This document shows, piece after piece, positions 1 to 4,978 of a DNA stretch of 5,495 bases (the first letter of the stretch is position 1; the number at the start of each line of letters is the position of its first letter). The translations under genes and the position numbers were made by a program. Origin of the DNA: Acidimicrobiales bacterium (GTDB lineage Bacteria; Actinomycetota; Acidimicrobiia; Acidimicrobiales; Aldehydirespiratoraceae). A model generated the notes under the pieces. The model did not search any database, had not been told where the DNA came from, and was given only the letters and a program-made list of their open reading frames with translations. The stretch is from NCBI GenBank assembly GCA_021604885.1, contig BQJV01000249.1:1-5495 (forward strand). Reading direction: 5' to 3'.

Positions 1-846
1 GGGAATCTGGCGGACTTCGCCAAGCGCGACGCGGCCTACATCGACGAGGTGCTCGCGCAGGTGCGCGAGCGCCCCCTCGCGCCCGGCGATCTCCAGGATC
101 CGCGCCCGCGTGAGGGGGAGTGGTGGGGCGATCGCTCGCTGGGGGCGGTCGCGCTCGACTGGCTGTTCCGCGTGGGCGACGTCGGCATCCGACGCACGCC
201 CGGCTTCATCAAGGAGTTCGATCTTCTCGATCGGATCGTCCCGGCGGAGATCCGGGCTCGCCCCACACCGAGCGAGGAGGACGCCCACCGCGAGCTCCTC
301 ATGCGGGCGGCGCAGAGCCATGGCATTGCCGCGGTGCCCGATCTCGTCGACTACCACCGGCTCCCGAAGGTGCCCGCAAAGGCGCGGGTCGCCGAACTCG
401 TCGAGGACGGCCGCCTCATCGAGGCCGAGGTCGAGGGATGGAACCGGCCCGCCCTGTTGCATCCCGATGCGGTCCGGCCGCGTTCGATCGATGCGTGCAC
501 GCTCGTCTCGCCGTTCGATCCGGTGGTGTGGTTCCGGGAGCGGGCGTCGCGCCTGTTCGGGTTCGACTACAAGATCGAGATCTACGTGCCCGCCGCGAAG
601 CGGATCTACGGGTACTACGTGCTGCCGTTCCTGCTCGGCGACGAGCTCGTCGCGCGGGTCGACCTCAAGACCGATCGCGCGGCCGGCGTGCTGCGCGTGT
701 TCGGCGCGTTCGCCGAGGAAGGGCACTCGCCCGGTCGCGTCGCGGAGGCCCTGCGTCCCGCACTCGATGATCTCGCCACGATGGTCGGCGTCGACGGATG
801 GATGGTCGACGGCGCCAAGGGCGACGTCATCCGCCTTCTTCGCTGA
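1..846 (+). CDS. YcaQ/AlkX-like winged-helix DNA glycosylase family protein (5' truncated by window)
   Basis: The frame is open from base 1, so the gene begins upstream; 281 residues are visible, ending at TGA 844-846. The visible part matches the HTH_42 (DUF1006, YcaQ) family. A WWGDRS segment lies near residue 40. The family's most conserved stretch is near residues 168-208: SPFDPVVW, then LFGFDYKIEIY, then PAAKRIYGYYVLPFLLGD. A VARVDLKTDR strand follows. Family members are about 400 residues long, so roughly the N-terminal third is missing. In characterised relatives (E. coli YcaQ, Streptomyces AlkZ) these proteins are DNA glycosylases that unhook interstrand crosslinks or bulky alkyl adducts. 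Their catalytic QxQ or QxD motif would lie outside this window, so activity cannot be judged here. An internal ATG at 49 is not a credible start because homologous-looking sequence continues upstream of it. The gene converges on, and overlaps by 20 bp, the minus-strand transglycosylase gene. The family call is firm; a specific crosslink-repair role is inferred. Confidence 0.87.
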   Translation, partial: GNLADFAKRDAAYIDEVLAQVRERPLAPGDLQDPRPREGEWWGDRSLGAVALDWLFRVGDVGIRRTPGFIKEFDLLDRIVPAEIRARPTPSEEDAHRELLMRAAQSHGIAAVPDLVDYHRLPKVPAKARVAELVEDGRLIEAEVEGWNRPALLHPDAVRPRSIDACTLVSPFDPVVWFRERASRLFGFDYKIEIYVPAAKRIYGYYVLPFLLGDELVARVDLKTDRAAGVLRVFGAFAEEGHSPGRVAEALRPALDDLATMVGVDGWMVDGAKGDVIRLLR

Positions 847-2248
847 CGGGTTCTCCGTCGACGGGTTCTTCCACTTCCTCCGACATCGGCACCCACACGC
901 CGTACGGGATGCGCTGACGAAGATCCTCTTCGCCCTCGAAGGCCGGGAGCCGGAGCCGCTGGATACGGTCGAGCGCAGCCTTGACGGAGTTCACGTACGC
1001 GCCCGCGTGGTTGTAGCCGAAGATCGCGGTCTGCCAGCCCTCCCAGTATCGCAGCGAGCCGTAGTTGCACAGGTAGGCGCCGGCGGTGAGCGCCGCGTCG
1101 TCGATGTCCTGGGGATCTCGTTCGCCGTCGCCGTCCGCGTCGAGCTGCCACCGCTTCCACGACTCCGGGATGAACTGGAGGGGTCCGACGGCGCGGTCGA
1201 AGTGGGGATCCCCGTCGAACTCGCCGTTGTCCGTGTCGGTGAGCCTCGCGGTCGTCAGGCCGAAGTTGTCGACGGTCTGGCCGTCGAGCGCGATGCCGAT
1301 GATCGGCTCGGCCGGATGACCCTCGAGGTCGAGACGGCCGTCGCCGTACTCGCCGTGTCGGCTCTCCACGGATGCGACGGCCGCGATCGTCCGCCACGAG
1401 ACGTGGCAGTAGGGCTTCAGCACGGCCATGGTCGCCTCGGCTTGGAGGTAGGCGTCGAGAGCGCGGGGCGTGAGACCGGGCTGGCCCGGCACCGAAGCCA
1501 GCGTGTACGCCTCGGCCGCGGCGGGCAGCGTCTCCCGGGCCGATGCGTCCAGCTCGCGCCGGGTGGTCGCGAGCGCTGCGGCGTCGTCGATCAACGCGGC
1601 GTGCTGTGCCTGCACGTCGTCGTGGTACGTGATCGCCGCCTCGAGGGCCGCCTCGGCGAGCTCGAGCTCGGTCTCTGCCTTCGTCCGGAGCGCGAACAGT
1701 TCGTCGAGCGTGGCGTTCGTCAGGAGGTACTCACGTTGGGCGATCGTGAGCGCCTCGCCGTCGAGGCCGAGGATGGCATCGATCGCCGGATCCGTGCCGG
1801 CGAACACGTGAACCGCGGCGGCCTGGGTGAGCGCGTGCATGCCCTGGAAGTGGGCGTCGGCCCGGTTGCGGTCGATCTCCCGCCGGCGTTGTTCCTCCAC
1901 CGCGTCGTCGAGTGTCGCCGCCATGGCTCGCAGGTCGGCCACCACCTCCTCGCGGGCATTCGTGGTGTTGCCGAGCTTGAGGATCGTCGAGAGCAGCGCG
2001 ATCACCGCGTCGCCCTCCTGGCCGCGGTATTCGATGGTCAGATGGCGGGCGGCCGGGTGCAGGTCGAGCGTGGACCGCCATGCGGCATCGAGTCCGACTG
2101 TCGCGAGCAGCTCGTCGATGGCGGCGCCGTCGGACGCGAGCGTCTCGACCTCGGGGAACTCCGGGGGCGCGTCGGCCTGGGCACCGACGACCGTGGTGGA
2201 CACGATCACGAACATGCCCAGCAGGACGGACAACCCCTTGGAGCGCAC
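827..2248 (-). CDS. Secreted MltB/Slt35-like lytic transglycosylase with EF-hand-like loop
   Basis: This 473-residue protein is predicted to cleave peptidoglycan glycan strands outside the membrane. It starts at GTG 2248, with a GGGAG six bases upstream. Residues 1-25 form a signal peptide: RSK, a hydrophobic core, then an AQA site with likely cleavage at 25/26. There is no lipobox, so it should be released or loosely wall-bound. Residues about 95-235 are helical and charged, probably coiled coil. The C-terminal SLT_2 (MltB-type) domain covers about 265-430. It has candidate catalytic Glu295 in SVESRHG, then GPLQFIPESWKRW (355-367) and GYNHAGAYVNSV (411-422). At 370-381 a DxDxDGxxD loop gives Asp at positions 1, 3, 5, 9 and 12, matching the place of the calcium-binding EF-hand of E. 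coli Slt35. The last 35 residues are acidic, partly repeated and probably disordered. The coiled-coil N-terminus is longer than in E. coli MltB and may mediate targeting. The domain call is firm; bond specificity is inferred. Confidence 0.9.
   Translation of the reverse strand: MRSKGLSVLLGMFVIVSTTVVGAQADAPPEFPEVETLASDGAAIDELLATVGLDAAWRSTLDLHPAARHLTIEYRGQEGDAVIALLSTILKLGNTTNAREEVVADLRAMAATLDDAVEEQRRREIDRNRADAHFQGMHALTQAAAVHVFAGTDPAIDAILGLDGEALTIAQREYLLTNATLDELFALRTKAETELELAEAALEAAITYHDDVQAQHAALIDDAAALATTRRELDASARETLPAAAEAYTLASVPGQPGLTPRALDAYLQAEATMAVLKPYCHVSWRTIAAVASVESRHGEYGDGRLDLEGHPAEPIIGIALDGQTVDNFGLTTARLTDTDNGEFDGDPHFDRAVGPLQFIPESWKRWQLDADGDGERDPQDIDDAALTAGAYLCNYGSLRYWEGWQTAIFGYNHAGAYVNSVKAALDRIQRLRLPAFEGEEDLRQRIPYGVWVPMSEEVEEPVDGEPVSEEGG
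845..874. repeat. Imperfect 15-bp tandem repeat in the transglycosylase tail
   Basis: Units 845-859 and 860-874 share their first ten bases (GACGGGTTCT) and 12 of 15 in all. On the minus strand they encode the near-repeated EEPVD and GEPVS segments of the acidic tail. The repeat begins inside the stop codon of the convergent YcaQ-like gene. Confidence 0.6.
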
Positions 2249-2254
2249 GATGGT

Positions 2255-2259
2255 CTCCC
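2255..2259 (-). promoter_or_regulatory. Ribosome binding site of the transglycosylase gene
   Basis: On the minus strand this reads GGGAG, six bases before the GTG start at 2248. It supports that start. It also makes this the gene in the window with the clearest Shine-Dalgarno sequence, in contrast to the leaderless-looking genes nearby. Confidence 0.5.
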
Positions 2260-2295
2260 ATCGGCACCGCGCAGCCTGGGCAAAAGCGCTCTTGC

Positions 2296-2301
2296 TAGCT
2301 T
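2296..2301 (+). promoter_or_regulatory. Leaderless-type -10 box (TAGCTT) for the PPOX-like gene
   Basis: TAGCTT fits the actinobacterial TANNNT -10 consensus and ends six bases before the ATG at 2308, so transcription would start at or beside the start codon. There is no purine-rich Shine-Dalgarno between them (TCTCAC). No convincing -35 box is visible. The same arrangement precedes the genes at 3631 and 4454. Confidence 0.6.
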
Positions 2302-2307
2302 TCTCAC

Positions 2308-2634
2308 ATGAGCATGCAGGTCGCGATCGACGAACTTCCGACGGTGAGCGCCGAGTACGGCCCCTCCGCCTATGTGCTCGTCGGCGCCCCGGACGGTCCC
2401 CCGAGAGTCACCCATTCCACGGTTTCGTGGATCGACGGCGAGATCGAGGTCGCCGTCGGTCGCCGTGCGGCTGCGGCGCTGGCCGCGAATCCGACGGCCT
2501 GCGTGCTCTGGCCGGCGACGGTCGATCAGAGCATGAGCCTCATCGTCGACGTGGCCTGTGCGGGTGCTGTCGATGACGACGGCGGTCCGGTGCGCCTGCG
2601 ACCGACGGGCGCGGTGCGCCACCGCCCCGCCTGA
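2308..2634 (+). CDS. Small pyridoxamine 5'-phosphate oxidase-like split-barrel protein
   Basis: A 108-residue cytosolic protein that resembles the short actinobacterial PPOX-class (flavin- or deazaflavin-binding split-barrel) proteins. Residues 22-52 read as the first barrel strands: YVLVG, a turn at PDGPP, RVTHSTVSWIDGEIEVAVG, then RRAAAALAANP. TACVLWP (63-69) and SMSLIVD (75-81) follow, and the end PTGAVRHRPA is typical of this group. Relatives bind FMN, F420 or haem, or have no known ligand, so the cofactor and substrate cannot be named. At 108 residues it is shorter than true PNPOx enzymes (about 200), so B6 biosynthesis is unlikely. The ATG at 2308 is preferred over the in-frame ATG at 2314 because of the -10 box six bases upstream. 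It is transcribed alone and converges on the lipoprotein gene with a 21-bp gap. The family call is by recognisable pattern; function is unknown. Confidence 0.72.
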   Translation: MSMQVAIDELPTVSAEYGPSAYVLVGAPDGPPRVTHSTVSWIDGEIEVAVGRRAAAALAANPTACVLWPATVDQSMSLIVDVACAGAVDDDGGPVRLRPTGAVRHRPA

Positions 2635-2640
2635 GGCGGT
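2611..2640. terminator. GC-rich hairpins between convergent PPOX-like and lipoprotein genes
   Basis: Alternative stems are possible. GCGGTG (2611-2616) can pair with CACCGC (2620-2625) around a 3-base loop. CCGCC (2627-2631) can pair with GGCGG (2635-2639), which puts the PPOX-like stop codon TGA in the loop. ACCGCC (2621-2626) can instead pair with GGCGGT (2635-2640). No T tract follows, so intrinsic termination is uncertain, but the position between convergent genes fits. Confidence 0.35.
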
Positions 2641-2655
2641 CGCCCGCGAGGCTGA

Positions 2656-2934
2656 TCAGTCGTCACCCGCGGTGGGATAGGTCACGGTCGGCCGGGGCGG
2701 CGCAGTCGGATACACCGGATCGAGCGGATCGAGCGGCGGCGCGACCGTGGTGGTGGTCGTCGTGGTGGTGGTTGTCGTGGTCGAGGACGAGGACGTCGAC
2801 GATGTGGAAGGGACGATCGTCTCGGTGGACGTGGTGGACGACGCGGGTGGGGGTTGGTCACCGTCGTCGGCACACCCGGTCACGAGGAAGGCGACGGAGA
2901 GGGCGATCGCGGCGAGCCAGGCGCGCATCGTCAC
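2656..2934 (-). CDS. Small threonine-rich lipoprotein
   Basis: A 92-residue predicted lipoprotein anchored to the outer face of the cytoplasmic membrane. Residues 1-20 are a type II signal peptide (charged start, hydrophobic core AAIALSVAFLVTG) with lipobox LVTGC, so Cys21 should be lipid-modified. The mature part has no recognisable enzyme domain. It runs from an acidic start (ADDGD) through a Ser/Thr-rich stretch with twelve consecutive Thr (52-63) to a proline-rich tail containing the doubled LDP unit. Such low-complexity sequence is common in surface proteins of high-GC actinobacteria and may act as a wall-spanning spacer or an O-glycosylation site; this is inferred. The GTG start at 2934 overlaps the VOC gene stop (2931-2933) as GTGA, pointing to translational coupling. 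An ATG at 2928 is an alternative start that loses two residues. The lipoprotein call is firm; the function is unknown. Confidence 0.8.
   Translation of the reverse strand: MTMRAWLAAIALSVAFLVTGCADDGDQPPPASSTTSTETIVPSTSSTSSSSTTTTTTTTTTTTVAPPLDPLDPVYPTAPPRPTVTYPTAGDD
2717..2734. repeat. Exact 9-bp tandem duplication (GGATCGAGC x2)
   Basis: Two adjacent exact copies, 2717-2725 and 2726-2734, lie inside the lipoprotein gene and encode the repeated LDP unit before VYPT. The duplication is in frame and adds three residues. Confidence 0.75.
2746..2781. repeat. Threonine-codon run (12 consecutive Thr codons)
   Basis: On the plus strand this reads as GTG/GGT/CGT-like triplets; on the coding minus strand it is twelve ACN codons, mainly ACC and ACG with one ACA. 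The mix of synonymous codons suggests selection for the amino-acid run rather than recent pure slippage, although slippage at the repeat is still possible. Confidence 0.8.
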
Positions 2935-3566
2935 GCGTCCGGCGCCGGGTGCGGAGACATCAAGGCGATCGGTATCGAGATGTCGAGCTCACGAGTGCGC
3001 ATGGTTGCGATGCGGCGGCCCGGCTGGACCGCCGGCTTCACGCGGCCGAGTGCGTCACCGAGCGCATCGGCCGCGGCGTCGAGATCGTCGCAGCTGAGCG
3101 CCAGTCCCCACAGGGTCGCCGGACCGTCGCCGTGCGCGGTGTCGTCGCCGACGAGTTCGAGGATCACGTCGCCGAGCCAGAAGAACGCCTGCCGACGCGT
3201 CGCGCCGCCGGCTTCGAAGGTGCGGGTCCGACGGTGTTCGAGCCCGGCGTCGGTCAACGCGGCCGTCGTGCGATCCATGTGCGGACTCATGGCGACGAGA
3301 TGGTCGAAGTCCACGACGCGGTTCGGATGTTCCTCCTGCCGAGCTGCCGGAGTGGTCGGAACGCGGCCGAACGCCATGCCGTCGATCGGCCCGTCGATTC
3401 CGGCGTCGACCGCACGGATCCCACGATCGCCACCAGCCCCCGCGAGGATGATCGTGGTGCCCGCGATGGTGGTCCGGTCGTCGTCGATGACGAATCCGGC
3501 CATCGCCCATGCCGACGGGGCGTCGCCGATGACGACGGTCTCCAGGTGGTGTGGGCGCGTGGACAT
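2931..3566 (-). CDS. VOC (glyoxalase/dioxygenase-like) family protein
   Basis: A 211-residue cytosolic protein. The C-terminal part (about 86-205) is a recognisable vicinal-oxygen-chelate half: FDHLVAMSPHMDRTTAALTDAGL (87-109 region), RRQAFFWLG, then VILELVGD, then GLALSCDDLDAAADALG. His89 and Glu137 sit where VOC metal ligands are expected. The N-terminal part (about 5-60) looks like a weaker copy: HLETVVIGDAPSAWAMAGF echoes the HL...AGL pattern, but no Glu stands at the matching ligand place. The reaction and substrate are unknown; VOC enzymes range from lyases and dioxygenases to resistance proteins. The ATG at 3566 is chosen because the HLETVV strand starts right after it. The open frame reaches back to 3671, but that would run into the divergent thioesterase gene and adds unconserved-looking residues. 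Its stop overlaps the lipoprotein start by 4 bp, so the two form an operon. The fold is firm, the function is open. Confidence 0.8.
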   Translation of the reverse strand: MSTRPHHLETVVIGDAPSAWAMAGFVIDDDRTTIAGTTIILAGAGGDRGIRAVDAGIDGPIDGMAFGRVPTTPAARQEEHPNRVVDFDHLVAMSPHMDRTTAALTDAGLEHRRTRTFEAGGATRRQAFFWLGDVILELVGDDTAHGDGPATLWGLALSCDDLDAAADALGDALGRVKPAVQPGRRIATMRTRELDISIPIALMSPHPAPDA

Positions 3567-3630
3567 CGCAGGATCGTTGCACGCCTGGCGGCGACCGCGG
3601 TGCCACGGCGGCTCGCTAGGGTCGCGACTC
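3567..3630. promoter_or_regulatory. Divergent promoter region between VOC and thioesterase genes
   Basis: A 64-bp gap carrying both starts. The plus side has TAGGGT at 3617-3622. The minus side has only a weak match, AACGAT (3573-3578 read on the minus strand), six bases before the VOC ATG. It keeps the conserved A and final T of TANNNT but not the first T. No Shine-Dalgarno is visible for either gene. Confidence 0.5.
3617..3622 (+). promoter_or_regulatory. Leaderless-type -10 box (TAGGGT) for the thioesterase gene
   Basis: TAGGGT matches TANNNT and ends eight bases before the GTG at 3631. The intervening CGCGACTC has no Shine-Dalgarno. This position is the main reason to start the thioesterase at 3631 rather than at the much earlier in-frame start codons. 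Confidence 0.6.
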
Positions 3631-4443
3631 GTGTCTGGCGCCATCACCGATTTCGTCGCTCTGTTCGACATGGCCTCACATGGCCCCGATGTCTGGGTCG
3701 GCCCGAGCGCGCAGTACCCGTGGGGGCGCGTGTACGGCGGTCAGGTCGCGGCACAGGGGTTGTGGGCGGCCGCCCAGACGGTGCCGGCGGAGTACACCCC
3801 CCACTCCGTCCATGCGTACTTCATCCGCGGCGGTGATCAGGACCAGCCGATCCGTTTCGAGGTCGACCGCATCCGCGACGGCCGCTCGTTCGTCACTCGC
3901 CGCGTCGTCGCTCGCCAGTCCAGCGGCGCCATCCTCAACCTGTCGGCGTCCTTTCAGATCCACGAGGACGCCCCCGACGCCACGGCGCTCGCCGTTCCTG
4001 GTCCAGTGGCCGCGGTCGACGAACTGACGGATGACGAATGGGGCCCGCTGCTCGAGCGGCGGCCCGTTCCCCGCGAGGAGCAGCGCGCCCGCGCCTGGGT
4101 CCGTGTCCCCGGGCCGCTCCCGGACGATCCGCTGATCCACGTTCTCGCCCACGTCTTCGCCAGCGATGACATGGCGACGGAAGCGGTCGAGCTCGAGCAC
4201 CCCCGCGGTCGCCCGGAGTGGAAGGGTCCGGAGGACCATCCGTATATGGGCGCGTCGCTCGACCACACCGTCTGGTTCCACCGCTGGGCGCGAGCCGACG
4301 AATGGTGCCTCCATGACCTTCGGTCGTCGGGCGTCTACGGCTCGCGCGGACTCGCGTTCGGCGAGGTCTGGGCGGCCGAGGGGCTCCACATCGCCTCGAT
4401 CGCGCAGGAAGTGCTTCTGCGCGAACTGAAGCCGAGGGATTAG
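3631..4443 (+). CDS. tesB-like: TesB-type acyl-CoA thioesterase II
   Basis: A 270-residue cytosolic double-hotdog enzyme predicted to hydrolyse acyl-CoA to free acid and CoA; the length is close to E. coli TesB (286). The first hotdog shows GRVYGGQVAAQGLWAA (32-47), HSVHAYFIRGGDQDQPI (58-74) and the RDGRSFVTRRVVARQ strand (82-96). The second shows ASLDHTVWFHR (208-218), EWCLHDLRSSG (224-234), GSRGLAFGEVW (237-247) and IASIAQE (254-260). By comparison with the E. coli catalytic triad Asp204/Thr228/Gln278, the equivalents are Asp211, Ser233 and Gln259, so Thr is replaced by Ser. The GTG at 3631 (VSGAITDFVALFD) is chosen because of the -10 box just upstream. The frame is open back to 2854, but that part is antisense to the VOC gene. 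The Nudix gene follows after 10 bp. Acyl chain preference cannot be read from the sequence. Confidence 0.9.
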   Translation: MSGAITDFVALFDMASHGPDVWVGPSAQYPWGRVYGGQVAAQGLWAAAQTVPAEYTPHSVHAYFIRGGDQDQPIRFEVDRIRDGRSFVTRRVVARQSSGAILNLSASFQIHEDAPDATALAVPGPVAAVDELTDDEWGPLLERRPVPREEQRARAWVRVPGPLPDDPLIHVLAHVFASDDMATEAVELEHPRGRPEWKGPEDHPYMGASLDHTVWFHRWARADEWCLHDLRSSGVYGSRGLAFGEVWAAEGLHIASIAQEVLLRELKPRD

Positions 4444-4446
4444 GTT
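4441..4446 (+). promoter_or_regulatory. Leaderless-type -10 box (TAGGTT) overlapping the thioesterase stop codon
   Basis: TAGGTT matches TANNNT and ends seven bases before the Nudix ATG at 4454. Its first three bases are the TAG stop of the thioesterase gene. No Shine-Dalgarno lies in CGCCCGG. The Nudix gene could therefore be transcribed from its own start as well as by read-through. Confidence 0.5.
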
Positions 4447-4453
4447 CGCCCGG

Positions 4454-4966
4454 ATGTCGTTCACCTTCCGTCGACCGGCGGCTCGCACGGTCCTGTTCGA
4501 TCGCGACAATCGCATCTTCCTGATCCGGGCGGAGGATCCCGTCGATCCCTACAAGCCCGAGTGGTGGGAGATTCCCGGCGGCGGCATGGGTCGCGGCGAG
4601 CAGTCCGCCCACGCGGCGCTGCGCGAGCTCCACGAGGAGACCGGCATCCCGAACGTCGAGATGGGCCCGTGTGTGTGGCGCCAGCAGACCGAGTACACGT
4701 TCGCCGGGTACCACTTCGAGTCCGACGATCACATCCACGTCGCGTGGTGCGACGGCGGCGAGTACGACCCGCGCGGTCTCGAGGCGCTCGAGGCAGCCGC
4801 CTTCCAGGGTGCCCAATGGTGGGCGCTCGACGACCTGCTCGCCAACGAGGAGCCGACCGTGCCGGTGCGACTCCGTGAATTCCTTCCCGCGCTCGTCGCG
4901 GGCGAGATCCCCGACGAACCGATCGACATCACGCCGCCGGCGGACCAGGGCGGGCGCTTCGACTGA
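4454..4966 (+). CDS. Nudix hydrolase
   Basis: A 170-residue cytosolic hydrolase of nucleoside-diphosphate-linked compounds. The Nudix box is complete at residues 43-65 and fits GX5EX7REUXEEXGU exactly: Gly43, Glu49, Arg57-Glu58, Glu61-Glu62, Gly64 and Ile65. The REXXEE glutamates bind the catalytic Mg2+ or Mn2+. Before the box, residues 8-41 give the first barrel strands (ARTVLFDRDNRIFLIRA, then WWEIPGGG). After it come VWRQQTEYTF and the HIHVAWC strand, and QWWALDDLL (105-113 region) is the usual late Nudix motif. The tail from about 150 is acidic and proline-rich. The substrate is not predictable: mutagenic nucleotides, ADP-ribose or NADH and dinucleotide polyphosphates are all possible. 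It starts at ATG 4454 behind a -10 box, 10 bp after the thioesterase, and converges on the TetR gene with a 6-bp gap. Nothing shows a functional link with the thioesterase. Confidence 0.92.
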   Translation: MSFTFRRPAARTVLFDRDNRIFLIRAEDPVDPYKPEWWEIPGGGMGRGEQSAHAALRELHEETGIPNVEMGPCVWRQQTEYTFAGYHFESDDHIHVAWCDGGEYDPRGLEALEAAAFQGAQWWALDDLLANEEPTVPVRLREFLPALVAGEIPDEPIDITPPADQGGRFD

Positions 4967-4978
4967 GGTCGATCAGCG
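4955..4978. terminator. Hairpin between convergent Nudix and TetR genes
   Basis: TCGAC (4959-4963) pairs with GTCGA (4968-4972) around the loop TGAG, which contains the Nudix stop. CGCT (4955-4958) can extend the stem with AGCG (4975-4978) across a 2-base bulge. No T tract follows. It may help end transcription in both directions, but it is short. Confidence 0.35.

Larger units (their letters stand above)
2249..2307. promoter_or_regulatory. Divergent promoter region between transglycosylase and PPOX-like genes
   Basis: This 59-bp gap must carry both 5' regions. It holds two 6-bp palindromes, AGCGCT (2285-2290) and GCTAGC (2294-2299). It also holds an inverted repeat AAAGC (2283-2287) / GCTTT (2298-2302) around a 10-base spacer, which overlaps the plus-strand -10 box and could be an operator. 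No clear -10/-35 pair was found for the minus-strand gene. The operator idea is speculative. Confidence 0.45.

Noticed and set aside
110..2311. 733-codon plus-strand open frame
   Set aside because: It overlaps the YcaQ-like gene out of frame and then runs antisense to the transglycosylase. The sequence is Arg/Ser-rich with no domain, typical of a high-GC shadow frame.
2206..2622. 138-codon minus-strand open frame opposite the PPOX-like gene
   Set aside because: The plus strand carries a recognisable PPOX-like pattern and a good promoter; this frame has neither.
2739..2790. GTG/GGT-rich stretch considered as a CRISPR-like or microsatellite array
   Set aside because: There are no spaced direct repeats; it is fully explained as a poly-threonine coding run on the minus strand.
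2854..3630. N-terminal extension of the thioesterase frame
   Set aside because: This stretch is antisense to the VOC gene and has no TesB-like sequence; the thioesterase homology starts right after the GTG at 3631.
3567..3671. Upstream extension of the VOC protein to 3671
   Set aside because: It would add 35 unstructured-looking residues, cross the thioesterase promoter and start, and ignore the ATG at 3566 placed right before the first VOC strand.
3676..4515. 279-codon minus-strand open frame opposite the thioesterase
   Set aside because: It lies wholly opposite a gene with clear TesB motifs and has no recognisable domain; it is a codon-bias shadow.
3935..4816. 293-codon minus-strand open frame across the thioesterase-Nudix junction
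   Set aside because: It is antisense to two well-supported genes, Arg-rich in its second half, and matches no family I recognise.
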